From Desulfobacula sp964636495 (lineage in GTDB: Bacteria > Desulfobacterota > Desulfobacteria > Desulfobacterales > Desulfobacteraceae), in contig CAZWSL010000006.1 in assembly GCA_964636495.1 (NCBI GenBank), positions 62,001 to 126,000 of the forward strand: DNA of 64,000 nucleotides, in the 5' to 3' direction. Shown piece after piece: positions 26,390 through 35,815 of this stretch. The notes beneath the pieces were generated by a model. The model was not told the origin of the DNA. It did no database searches and worked only from the letters and a program-made list of their open reading frames with translations. The first letter of the stretch is position 1. Each line of letters starts with the position of its first letter. The translations under genes and the position numbers were made by a program.

Positions 26390-28436
26390 AATAAAAAAAG
26401 AGGCTATAAAACTTCAGAAAGAGTTAACAGAGCACAATTATAATTATCATGTCATGGATGATCCTACGATTTCGGATATTGAATATGATATGATGCTTAA
26501 AAAACTCATTGAGATAGAAGAAAAATATCCAGAAGTCTCAACCCCTGATTCTCCCACAAAAAGAATCGGTGCACCGCCTCTTGCTTTCTTTAACAAGGCT
26601 GAACACTCAATTCCCATGCTCAGCCTTGATAATGCTTTTAATGAGAATGATATCTTAAATTTTCATAAAAGAGCTGTCAAAAATGTAAACAGGGAAGATA
26701 TCTTATATACGGTCGAACCAAAACTTGACGGAGTTGCAATAGAGTTAAAATATGAAAACGGGATTCTTGTACAGGCGACCACACGGGGAGATGGTACAAC
26801 CGGCGAGGTTATCACAGACAATGTAAGAACAATAAAATCAATTCCTCTCAAACTTAATGATACGCGTATTAAACCTCCTTCTCTGCTTGAGGTCAGGGGT
26901 GAAGTTATTATCAAGCAGTCTGATTTCCATCTGTTGAACAAAACCAGACTTGAAAACGGGCAGAATCTGTTTGCCAATCCAAGGAACGCAGCAGCAGGCT
27001 CTTTACGTCAATTGGATTCAAAGATCACTGCTGCAAGGCCTCTTGATATTTTTGTCTATGGTACAGGTCTTGTTAAGGATATCTCTTTTTTAACCCAGTC
27101 ACAGATGCTTGAAAGACTGAAACAATTTGGCTTTCCTGTTAACAGGCACATAAAATCACAGATTTCCATCAGTAATGTATTGAAATTCTATAAAGAGCTT
27201 GAATCCTTGAGGGAGAGCCTTGCCTATGAAATTGACGGCATGGTTGTAAAAGTTGATGATATGGAACTTCAGAAACGGCTTGGTGAGAAAATCAAAAGTC
27301 CAAGGTGGGCAGTAGCCTATAAATTTCCAGCCCTGGAAAAAACAACCATAATAAATGATATTAAAATTCAGGTCGGTCGGACAGGAGTACTGACTCCTGT
27401 TGCTCTCCTGAAACCGGTTAATATCGCCGGGGTAATGGTCTCAAGGGCAACTCTGCATAATGAGGATGAGATAAGAAGAAAAGATATCCGCACAGGGGAT
27501 ACAGCCCTTGTGGTAAGAGCAGGTGATGTCATACCTAAGATTGTAAAAATTATTGAATCAAAAAGAGATGGCACCCAGACTCCTTTTCAAATGCCTGAAA
27601 AATGCCCGGTATGCAGCAGCAGAATTGAAAAGATCAGGCTTGACAGATCAAGTATCAACAAATGTGTAAATGCCTCATGCCAGGCACAGCTGAAACAGCG
27701 GCTTAAACATTTTGTTTCAAAAAAAGCCTTTGATATTGAAGGATTTGGGAAAAAAATTGTGGAACAGCTTGTTGAAGCAGGCATGTTGAAATCATTTGCT
27801 GATATTTTTCTGCTTGAAAAAGACAAACTTGCCAACCTTGAAAGAATGGGGATAAAATCAGCAGAAAATCTGACCAGGGCGATCAGCAGATCAAAAAATA
27901 TTACGCTGCAGCGTTTCATATATGCACTTGGAATTGATCATACAGGTGAAAATGCCGCAAAACTGATCACTTGCACTTATTCAGCTCTTGAAGAAGTAAT
28001 GGAGACTTCAAGGCAGGATTTAGAAGAAATTCATGGAATCGGTCCTGAGACTGCGGCAGCAGTCTGTAACTTTTTTTTACTCCAGGAAAACAGAAAAATT
28101 ATAAAGCAGATTAGAGATGCTGGTGTCATAATTGACTATAAAAGAGAGAGTGAGCAGTTACCTGATGTCATTCTGAAGGATAATCCCTTTTACAATCAAC
28201 GCATTGTTCTTACTGGTTCTCTGCAGACCATGACAAGGTCTGGAGCAAAAAAACAGCTTGAAAATCTTGGAGCTCGAATAACTTCCAGCATAAGCAGCAA
28301 AACCGGCTTTCTTATTACAGGTGAAAAACCGGGAAGTAAACTTGAAAAAGCCAGGAAACTCGGAATTAAAATTCTTACGGAAGAAGAGTTTATTAAATTT
28401 TCAGACCAGGGTAGTGCAGACCCGGATCAGGCTTGA
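26373..28436 (+). CDS. ligA: NAD-dependent DNA ligase
   Basis: The protein has 687 residues, the usual size. In order it has an adenylation domain with the active-site lysine in VEPKLDGVAIEL, an OB fold (VGRTGVLTPVA), a four-cysteine zinc finger (CPVCSS, then CVNASC), helix-hairpin-helix repeats (HGIGPETA) and a C-terminal BRCT domain (VLTGSLQTMTRSGAK). The start is TTG at 26373, with GAGGAG 10 bases upstream inside the preceding gene. It seals nicks in replication and repair. Confidence 0.97.
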   Translation: MSNLNKIKKEAIKLQKELTEHNYNYHVMDDPTISDIEYDMMLKKLIEIEEKYPEVSTPDSPTKRIGAPPLAFFNKAEHSIPMLSLDNAFNENDILNFHKRAVKNVNREDILYTVEPKLDGVAIELKYENGILVQATTRGDGTTGEVITDNVRTIKSIPLKLNDTRIKPPSLLEVRGEVIIKQSDFHLLNKTRLENGQNLFANPRNAAAGSLRQLDSKITAARPLDIFVYGTGLVKDISFLTQSQMLERLKQFGFPVNRHIKSQISISNVLKFYKELESLRESLAYEIDGMVVKVDDMELQKRLGEKIKSPRWAVAYKFPALEKTTIINDIKIQVGRTGVLTPVALLKPVNIAGVMVSRATLHNEDEIRRKDIRTGDTALVVRAGDVIPKIVKIIESKRDGTQTPFQMPEKCPVCSSRIEKIRLDRSSINKCVNASCQAQLKQRLKHFVSKKAFDIEGFGKKIVEQLVEAGMLKSFADIFLLEKDKLANLERMGIKSAENLTRAISRSKNITLQRFIYALGIDHTGENAAKLITCTYSALEEVMETSRQDLEEIHGIGPETAAAVCNFFLLQENRKIIKQIRDAGVIIDYKRESEQLPDVILKDNPFYNQRIVLTGSLQTMTRSGAKKQLENLGARITSSISSKTGFLITGEKPGSKLEKARKLGIKILTEEEFIKFSDQGSADPDQA

Positions 28437-28607
28437 TTTAATGCGCATTTGACAGTTTGAAGCAGCCAGCTGAGATTGGATAGTATGGAAATCAGGACCT
28501 CTGAAAATTGCTGAAAACAGAAATCCTGCAATAAATATGCAGATGCAGGAAACATTGATCTTGCTTAAATCTGTTCCATTTGGTAATAAAGCGTGTTTAT
28601 ATATGAT

Positions 28608-28635
28608 TTGAGTTAAATGGTTGGTGGTTTATGAT
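28608..28635 (+). promoter_or_regulatory. Candidate sigma-70 promoter of guaB
   Basis: TTGAGT (28608-28613), 16 bases, then TATGAT (28630-28635), 59 bases before the guaB ATG. It is a reasonable but unproven match in the 258-base ligA-guaB gap, in which I see no riboswitch. Confidence 0.35.
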
Positions 28636-28694
28636 CTATTAGATTACCGGCTGTAATTATATTAATAAACATTTTCCTTGCCGGAGGTTGACCT

Positions 28695-30164
28695 ATGTCC
28701 ATTAATCCATTAAACGAAGGGCTTTCCTTTGATGATGTCCTGCTGATACCTGATTATTCCGCAATTTTACCTGATGATGTGCAGACGCGTACACGTTTAA
28801 CAGAAAAACTTGAACTCAATATCCCCATAGTAAGTGCTGCCATGGATACGGTTACAGAAGCCTTGACTGCCATCAGCATGGCCAGGGCAGGAGGCCTGGG
28901 GTTTATTCACAGAAATTTAAGTATTGCAGAACAGACCACAGAAGTTGACAGAGTTAAAAAATCAGAAAGTGGAATGATTGTTGATCCGATAACCATTACT
29001 CCTGATATCCCTATTTCCAAAGTGCTTGAAATTATGGCAAAATACAGAATTTCAGGTATACCAGTTACCCAGGGAGAAAGACTTGTTGGTATTGTAACCA
29101 ATCGGGATTTACGTTTTGAAACAAATCTGGAAAAACCTGCCAGAGATGTCATGACAAGTGAAAATCTTGTAACTGTTCGTGAAAAATGCACGCTTGAAGA
29201 ATCTAAAAAACTGCTTCACAAACACAGGATTGAAAAACTGCTTGTCGTAGATAAGCTTGGAAAGCTTAAAGGATTGATCACCATAAAGGATATTGAGAAG
29301 ATTAAAAAATATCCCAACTCATGTAAAGACTCCCTTGGAAGACTGCGTGCCGGTGCAGCCATTGGTGTTGGGTCTGATATGATGGAAAGGGTGGACTCTT
29401 TATTGAATGCCGGTGTTGATGCCCTTGTGATTGATACGTCCCATGGCCACTCAAAAAATGTGATTGATGCAGTTCTGAAAATAAAAAACAGTTTTCCTCT
29501 TTGCCAGCTCATAGCCGGCAATGTAGCCACTGCATCAGGTGCAAAAGCGTTGATTGATGCAGGTGTCGATGCTGTAAAGATTGGAATTGGGCCTGGTTCC
29601 ATCTGTACGACCCGTATTGTTGCAGGTGTTGGCGTGCCTCAGCTTACTGCCATTCAGAACTGCAAGGAGATTTCAAAGCTCAGCGGTATTCCCATCATAG
29701 CAGATGGCGGTATCAAATTTTCAGGTGACATTGCAAAGGCCATAGGCGCCGGAGCTGACTGTGTGATGCTTGGAAGTCTTTTAGCCGGTACCAAGGAGAG
29801 TCCAGGAGAGATGGTTATCTACCAGGGGCGCACATACAAAGCTTATCGCGGAATGGGTTCTGTGGAGGCTATGAAACAGGGAAGCTCTGACCGGTATTAT
29901 CAGAAAGATACTGAAGCAGATGAAGAGCTTGTACCAGAAGGTATAGTGGGAAGAATTCCATTCCGGGGTACCATAAGAGAGAATATTGTTCAGATGATAG
30001 GTGGTCTTAAGGCTGGAATGGGTTATCTTGGAGCAGCATCCATTGATGAACTGAAAGAGAAGGCAAAATTTGTGAAAATAAGTTCAGCAGGTCTCAAAGA
30101 AAGCCATGTACATGATGTTATAATCACTAAAGAAGCTCCTAACTATCGGGTTGAAAGCAGTTAA
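28695..30164 (+). CDS. guaB: Inosine-5'-monophosphate dehydrogenase
   Basis: The protein has 489 residues: a TIM barrel interrupted by a two-CBS Bateman domain (about residues 95-205). The catalytic cysteine is in GIGPGSICTTR. The YRGMGS and flap region (RYYQ) are present. It oxidises IMP to XMP, the committed step of GMP synthesis. CGGAGG precedes the ATG at good spacing. Confidence 0.97.
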   Translation: MSINPLNEGLSFDDVLLIPDYSAILPDDVQTRTRLTEKLELNIPIVSAAMDTVTEALTAISMARAGGLGFIHRNLSIAEQTTEVDRVKKSESGMIVDPITITPDIPISKVLEIMAKYRISGIPVTQGERLVGIVTNRDLRFETNLEKPARDVMTSENLVTVREKCTLEESKKLLHKHRIEKLLVVDKLGKLKGLITIKDIEKIKKYPNSCKDSLGRLRAGAAIGVGSDMMERVDSLLNAGVDALVIDTSHGHSKNVIDAVLKIKNSFPLCQLIAGNVATASGAKALIDAGVDAVKIGIGPGSICTTRIVAGVGVPQLTAIQNCKEISKLSGIPIIADGGIKFSGDIAKAIGAGADCVMLGSLLAGTKESPGEMVIYQGRTYKAYRGMGSVEAMKQGSSDRYYQKDTEADEELVPEGIVGRIPFRGTIRENIVQMIGGLKAGMGYLGAASIDELKEKAKFVKISSAGLKESHVHDVIITKEAPNYRVESS

Positions 30165-30171
30165 AGAGATA

Positions 30172-33100
30172 ATGTCAGATATAATAACCAACCGTGACAG
30201 AACGGAATCACCTTTTTATCATCTCCATCTGCATACCGAGTATTCACTTCTTGACGGTGCCATAAGGCTGGATTCTCTTTTTGAAAAATGTCATGAATAT
30301 GGAATGGATGCTGTTTCCATGACCGATCATGGTACGATGTTCGGTGCTGCCCAGTTTTATGAAAAGGCGGTAAAAGCATCCATAAAACCGGTTATCGGAT
30401 GTGAAGTATATGTGGCACCGCGCACGTTGAATGACAAAACCCAGCTTGACCGGAAAGGCCTGCGGCACCTTGTACTTCTGGCAAAAAACCGTGAAGGATA
30501 CAGCAATCTGTGTAAACTGGTCTCTGTAGCACAGTTAAAAGGTTTTTACTATAAACCAAGAATCGACAGGGAACTTTTGACTAATTTTTCAAAAGGGTTG
30601 ATAGGTCTTTCTGCCTGCCTTAAAGGTGATATCTCCCAGCATATTATCAATAACAATATGGAGAGTGCTGCTGATGCAGCCAGATTTTATCTCAATACAC
30701 TGGGTGAAGACAATTTTTTCCTGGAAATACAGGAAAACGGGATGGTAATTCAGAAAAAAGTAAATCAGGGCATTATTGATATCAGTGAGCAGCTCTCGAT
30801 ACCGGTTGTTGCGACAAATGACTGTCATTATCTCTCCAAAGGTGATGAAAAAGCCCATGAAATTCTTCTCTGCATACAGACCGGCGATATTGTAAGCAAT
30901 AAAGAGAGATTTAAATTTGACTCTGATCAGCTCTATTTTAAATCACAGGAGGAGATGAGAGACGCTTTTGGTGATATTGAAGGTGCAATTGAAAATACAA
31001 AACATATAGTTGACAGATGCAATGTTGAATTTGATGACAAAACTTACCATTTTCCCAAATATGCAATGTCAGAGGATGAAACAGAAGATGAGATCTTTAA
31101 ATCAGAGGCAAGGGAGGGTTTTAAGAAAAAACTCAAAATTATAAAGGAAAAAAACTCTGATATTGATGAGAAAACCTACAGAGAACGCCTTGAATATGAA
31201 ATAAGCGTCATACTTGAAATGGGCTTTCCGGGATATTTTCTCATTGTTGCCGATTTTATAAAATATTCAAAAAAAATAGGCGTTCCAGTGGGACCGGGCA
31301 GGGGCTCTGCAGCAGGTTCCATGGTTGCATATGCAATGGATATAACAGCTCTGGATCCAATAGAGCACGGTCTTATTTTTGAAAGATTTTTAAATCCTTC
31401 ACGGATGAGTATGCCGGATATTGATGTGGATTTCTGCATTGAAGGAAGAGACAGGGTCTATAAATATGTAGTCGACCGTTATGGCGGATCAGAATATGTA
31501 TGCCAGATAATCACCTTTGGAAAACTCAAGGCCAAAGCAGTAATACGGGATGTTGGTAGAGCTCTCGGGGTTCTTTTGTCAGACGTTGATGAAATTGCTA
31601 AAATGATTCCTGACAATGCCAAGAATCTTACCAAAGCGATTGAGGAAGTGCCTGCCATAAGAGAAAAATGCAGTGAGACAGAAGAAAAAAATCAGATGCT
31701 GGAAGTGGCACTTCTGCTGGAAGGATTACCAAGACACGCTTCAACACATGCAGCAGGCGTTGTCGTATCAGATAAACCTTTAAATGAGTACCTTCCTGTT
31801 TACAAGGGTAAAGAGGGTGAAACCCTGACCCAGTTTGATATGAATTTTGTAGAAAAACTGGGTCTGGTAAAGTTTGATTTTCTCGGACTCAGAAATCTTA
31901 CAGTGGTGAAAAACTGTATCAGCCTGATTGAAAAACAGGGAAAGATCCCTCCTGATCTGTTAAATCTTGACTATGAAGATAAAAAGACATTTGAATTGCT
32001 TCAAAAAGCTGATACGACAGGTGTTTTCCAGCTTGAGAGCAGTGGGATGAAAGATCTGATACTGCGGCTGAAACCTGCCAGTTTTTCAGATGTTGTAGCC
32101 CTTGTTGCCCTCTACCGTCCGGGTCCCCTTGACAGTGGGATGGCAGACTCCTATGTGAAAAGAAAACATGGAAAAGAGGAGGTTGTCTATCTGTTTGATG
32201 AACTTGAGCCTGTATTGAAAGAGACTTACGGAGTCATCCTCTATCAGGAACAGGTTATGAAAATAGCAGGAGTTCTTGCCAATTACACCATGGCAGACGC
32301 AGATGGTCTGAGAAAAGCCATGGGTAAAAAAATAGTTTCCATGATGGAGGAACACCGCTCGCTTTTCATGAAAGGTGCCAGTGAGAACAATCATGATCTT
32401 AAAAAGGCTGCTGAATTATTTGATCTGATGGAAAAATTCGGAGGCTATGGCTTTAATAAATCCCACAGTGCTGCCTATGCTTTAATTGCCTATCAAACTG
32501 CCTATTTAAAGGCTAATTTTGCCCTTGAATTCATTGCTGCATTAATGACAAGTGAACGGAGTAATTCCGACTCAGTGATTAAATATATGGAAGAATGCAG
32601 AACCCATAATATCAAGGTGCTGCCTCCTGATGTCAACAGAAGTGATTCTCATTTTAATGTATCCGGTGAATGCATACGGTTCGGACTTGCAGCGATTAAA
32701 AATGTGGGGGAATCAGCAGTTGAGTCCATTATTGAAGCCAGGAACAGGGAAGGCAGGTTTGACAGCCTCTATGATTTCTGTGAAAAAGTCAATACCGGCA
32801 AAGTAAATAAAAAAACGCTTGAAGCACTTATAAAATGCGGTGCATTTGATTCCACCGGCAGTAAAAGATCCCAGCTTATGGCAGTTCTTGAGGAGGCACT
32901 GGATCACGGCTCAAGAATACACAGGGAAAAAGCCAGTTCACAAATGGATCTTTTTGCAGATACAGACGTGGGCGCTTCTATTCCTGTAAGCATTCCAAAG
33001 GTGCCGGATATTGAGGAGTGGGATGAAAATATGCTTCTCTCCTATGAAAAAGAATCCCTTGGATTTTACATTTCAGGCCATCCCCTTGATAAATATGATC

Positions 33101-33723
33101 ATATTATCAGAGAGTTCACCACAGTTAACACTGCAACCATTCAGGAGTGTTCTGATAAAAAAATGGTTCGCATCGGGGGAATCGTTAAAATTCTCAAGCT
33201 CCACAAGACAAAAAAAGGGGATTTAATGGCCTTCTGCTCAATTGAAGATCAGACAGGTTCAATAGAGGCAGTTGTGTTTCCCAATCTTTATGTAAAAACC
33301 CACACCTTTATATCTGATGAACAGACTGTCATCATGGAGGCAAAAGTCCAGAAAAACGAAAACATTGTCAAACTGATTGCCGAGAAAATTGTGCCGGTTG
33401 AAGATGCAGGAAAAGAGTGGACCAGCAGTATTGTGATATCACTTGACACACAGACCCACTCCCTTGAAACACTGGAAAATATTAAATCAATTATTAAGAT
33501 GTATTCGGGTGAAATTTCCACCTGCCTGAAAATAAAAACAGATGACCCCACTCCTGTTATGGTCAGACTTGGCAGTAAATATAAAGCATGCAGTGATCAC
33601 AATTTTTTTAAAATGGTAGAAGAGGCAGCAGGCAGGGGCTGTGTCAATGTGAGGAGCCTGCCGGTAAAAGAATCGGACAGAAAAGAGAAACCATGGATGA
33701 AAAACAGACGGGGGCAGGCCTGA
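30172..33723 (+). CDS. dnaE: DNA polymerase III alpha subunit
   Basis: The protein has about 1183 residues and is the replicative polymerase. The PHP domain begins FYHLHLHTEYSLLDGA. The polymerase active site includes PDIDVDF and GPGRGSAAGS, and the C-terminal OB fold is near VRIGGIVKILK. The frame is open to TTG at 30151, but I prefer the ATG at 30172, which lies just beyond the guaB stop and behind AAGAGAT. It is cotranscribed with guaB. Confidence 0.96.
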   Translation: MSDIITNRDRTESPFYHLHLHTEYSLLDGAIRLDSLFEKCHEYGMDAVSMTDHGTMFGAAQFYEKAVKASIKPVIGCEVYVAPRTLNDKTQLDRKGLRHLVLLAKNREGYSNLCKLVSVAQLKGFYYKPRIDRELLTNFSKGLIGLSACLKGDISQHIINNNMESAADAARFYLNTLGEDNFFLEIQENGMVIQKKVNQGIIDISEQLSIPVVATNDCHYLSKGDEKAHEILLCIQTGDIVSNKERFKFDSDQLYFKSQEEMRDAFGDIEGAIENTKHIVDRCNVEFDDKTYHFPKYAMSEDETEDEIFKSEAREGFKKKLKIIKEKNSDIDEKTYRERLEYEISVILEMGFPGYFLIVADFIKYSKKIGVPVGPGRGSAAGSMVAYAMDITALDPIEHGLIFERFLNPSRMSMPDIDVDFCIEGRDRVYKYVVDRYGGSEYVCQIITFGKLKAKAVIRDVGRALGVLLSDVDEIAKMIPDNAKNLTKAIEEVPAIREKCSETEEKNQMLEVALLLEGLPRHASTHAAGVVVSDKPLNEYLPVYKGKEGETLTQFDMNFVEKLGLVKFDFLGLRNLTVVKNCISLIEKQGKIPPDLLNLDYEDKKTFELLQKADTTGVFQLESSGMKDLILRLKPASFSDVVALVALYRPGPLDSGMADSYVKRKHGKEEVVYLFDELEPVLKETYGVILYQEQVMKIAGVLANYTMADADGLRKAMGKKIVSMMEEHRSLFMKGASENNHDLKKAAELFDLMEKFGGYGFNKSHSAAYALIAYQTAYLKANFALEFIAALMTSERSNSDSVIKYMEECRTHNIKVLPPDVNRSDSHFNVSGECIRFGLAAIKNVGESAVESIIEARNREGRFDSLYDFCEKVNTGKVNKKTLEALIKCGAFDSTGSKRSQLMAVLEEALDHGSRIHREKASSQMDLFADTDVGASIPVSIPKVPDIEEWDENMLLSYEKESLGFYISGHPLDKYDHIIREFTTVNTATIQECSDKKMVRIGGIVKILKLHKTKKGDLMAFCSIEDQTGSIEAVVFPNLYVKTHTFISDEQTVIMEAKVQKNENIVKLIAEKIVPVEDAGKEWTSSIVISLDTQTHSLETLENIKSIIKMYSGEISTCLKIKTDDPTPVMVRLGSKYKACSDHNFFKMVEEAAGRGCVNVRSLPVKESDRKEKPWMKNRRGQA

Positions 33724-33892
33724 ATTCTTGCATTTACTTTATTGAAGGATCTATTTCCTGTTGAGTTATTGCCTCTGCAGAATTAAAGTTGTAAAAAAAA
33801 GAAAAAATATGTTTCACTCTCTTCACAGGAGCCGAAATGTTAACATTATTCATCAACAGGTTTTTACCTGTTCAAGTAAGAAAGGAAAGAAA

Positions 33893-34669
33893 ATGAGCTG
33901 GTTTGGCAAAATGGTTGGAGGAACTATAGGATTTGCCATTGGTGGTCCTATCGGTGCTGTTGCAGGAGCAGCATTCGGGCATGCCTTTGTTGACAAAAAA
34001 GAGCAGGCTTACTTATCATCAAGGCCTGGAACAGCTCCAGGAGCACAACATACTCTTTCATCAAATGAGCAGGCCCAGCTTATCTTTTTCACGGCAGCTT
34101 TTTCCATGCTTGCAAAAATATGCAAAGCAGACGGCCGCATAACTGATAAAGAGATAAATGCAGTCAATATCTTTATGACACAGGATCTCCAGCTTGATTT
34201 TCAAAGTCAGCAGAGTGCACAGAATATTTTCAGACAGGCAGTAAATTCAAATGAAAGTTTTGATGCTTTTGCCATGCAGTTTTATTCGGTTTTCAGAACA
34301 CAACCCAATATTATTGAACTCATGATAGATGTTCTGCTTCGCGTCTCTTCAGCAGATGGAACCATTTCACCGGAAGAGGAACACCTGCTTTTATCTGCTG
34401 TCAGGATATTTAATTATTCAGATGCTGAATATGAGCGCCTTAAATCAAAATATGTCAGGGTGAGCAATAAATTTTATTCTGTTTTAAAATGTGATGAAAA
34501 TGCATCCAATGAAACAGTAAAGAAACAGTATAGAAAACTGGTCAGTGAGTATCATCCCGATAAGATTGAATCCAAAGGGCTTCCTGAAGAATTTATCAAA
34601 TTTGCCAGTGACAAATTCAAGGAAATACAGGAAGCCTATGATCATATAAAAAAAGAGAGAGGAATTTAA
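33893..34669 (+). CDS. TerB/DnaJ-domain protein (DjlA-like)
   Basis: The protein has about 258 residues from the ATG at 33893, which follows AAGGAAAG; the longer frame from 33761 lacks a site. A glycine-zipper hydrophobic segment (GGTIGFAIGGPIGAVAGAA) probably anchors it in the membrane. A TerB-like helical domain (about 60-185) follows, and a C-terminal J domain carries YHPDK. The order matches DjlA, a membrane-anchored DnaK co-chaperone. Its stop overlaps the convergent Fe-S gene by four bases. Confidence 0.88.
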   Translation: MSWFGKMVGGTIGFAIGGPIGAVAGAAFGHAFVDKKEQAYLSSRPGTAPGAQHTLSSNEQAQLIFFTAAFSMLAKICKADGRITDKEINAVNIFMTQDLQLDFQSQQSAQNIFRQAVNSNESFDAFAMQFYSVFRTQPNIIELMIDVLLRVSSADGTISPEEEHLLLSAVRIFNYSDAEYERLKSKYVRVSNKFYSVLKCDENASNETVKKQYRKLVSEYHPDKIESKGLPEEFIKFASDKFKEIQEAYDHIKKERGI

Positions 34670-35730
34670 AAAAGACCTTTTTCCTGGGCAATCTTTATAT
34701 ATGTTTCCACCAGTTTTGCAGGAGGCTCTACTTTTTCAACCTCTTTTTTATCGGCAAGTGATACAGCATCAAACTCACACACGGTAACGCAGAGACCGCA
34801 GCCTATACACCTGTCATGATCAACCTGCGCCACAATATTCTCCTGCTCCATATCAATGGCATCCATGGGACAGATCTCTTCACATGCCTGGCACCCTGTA
34901 CACAACTCTTCATCAACAAGGGCCTGGAAATTTGAATGAACAATTTTTGCAGGTGCTTCAAAATTTTTTATGTTTTTAAGTATCTGGCAGCAGCAGTCAC
35001 AGCAAAGACAGATATTAATCGGTTTTTTTGCATTGGAAGGCTGTGGAACAAGCCCATGTTTTACACCCTCTTTTACAATATCAAGCGCTTCATCACACGA
35101 TATGGTTCTTCCAATTCCACGGCTTTCATAAATATAGGCACCAGAACCGAAAATCAGGCAGGCATCCAGTAATTTCCCGCATCCATTATCCATGATTTCA
35201 TGCTCTTTTCTGCATATACAGGGAGCTACAATTATTTTTGACTGTGACCTGATAATATTTTCAACCTGTTCATAATCCATTATATTGAGTTCCGTGTTTA
35301 CCGATTTTCCCACCGGCACAATCCTGAACTGCTGTGTTTTATGCTTATACTGATCTTTCATAAGATAAGGCACATACTCATTAAAATCCCGTATTAACTC
35401 CTTGGTGAGCCGATTTACCTGGTACTCCCAGATACCTACAACAAAATGCAGAAGCATAAATGTGTTGACACCATTACGGTTAGTATGGAGGATCAACCCT
35501 TTCACTCCCATTTCAATGAGAATGGGCTCAATCTCTTCTGGATCTTTTCCAGCCCTTTTGGCAATCGCCTCCACCGGTTCAGGCATCAGGATAAGCGATA
35601 ATGCAAGCTGGGCCTCCTCCTCTGTAAAAAGCTGTTTTAAAATCCTGAGTTCCACACCTGATTCCGTCTCTGGATATCCGCTTGGTGTATTATCAAGATG
35701 AATGGCAAGTTTTTTGTATACATCACTCAT
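34666..35730 (-). CDS. 4Fe-4S ferredoxin-type protein with N-terminal winged-helix-like region
   Basis: The protein has 354 residues. The first third is helical and resembles a winged-helix module (LSLILMPEPVEAIAKRAG). A middle region carries extra cysteines (APCICRKE, then CLCCDCCCQ). The last third has two 4Fe-4S motifs (CTGCQACEEICP and CIGCGLCVTVCE). It looks like the electron-transfer or metal-sensing Fe-S proteins common in sulfate reducers. No partner oxidoreductase is adjacent, and the function is unknown. Confidence 0.82.
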   Translation of the reverse strand: MSDVYKKLAIHLDNTPSGYPETESGVELRILKQLFTEEEAQLALSLILMPEPVEAIAKRAGKDPEEIEPILIEMGVKGLILHTNRNGVNTFMLLHFVVGIWEYQVNRLTKELIRDFNEYVPYLMKDQYKHKTQQFRIVPVGKSVNTELNIMDYEQVENIIRSQSKIIVAPCICRKEHEIMDNGCGKLLDACLIFGSGAYIYESRGIGRTISCDEALDIVKEGVKHGLVPQPSNAKKPINICLCCDCCCQILKNIKNFEAPAKIVHSNFQALVDEELCTGCQACEEICPMDAIDMEQENIVAQVDHDRCIGCGLCVTVCEFDAVSLADKKEVEKVEPPAKLVETYIKIAQEKGLF

Positions 35731-35749
35731 TTTTTATTCTCCCTTATTG

Positions 35750-35808
35750 GGGTCAGGTTTGATTTGCTGTATGTATTATTGATCAAACAAGATGAGATCT
35801 GACTTCTG
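35750..35808. repeat. Paired GGYCTGACTT-like intergenic motif, copy B
   Basis: GGTTTGATTT (35756-35765) and GATCTGACTT (35796-35805) are 40 bases apart in the gap between mtaB and the Fe-S gene. They mirror the pair after glyS, including a GGGTCAGG start to the first unit in both places. Confidence 0.35.
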
Positions 35809-35815
35809 TTTTTAC

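Noticed and set aside
28437..28694. Purine or guanine-type riboswitch before guaB
   Set aside because: No three-way-junction aptamer pattern or terminator is visible; only a candidate promoter was kept.
33761..33892. N-terminal extension of the TerB/DnaJ protein from TTG 33761
   Set aside because: The extension is basic, without family similarity, and lacks a ribosome site. The ATG at 33893 has one and begins at the expected membrane segment.
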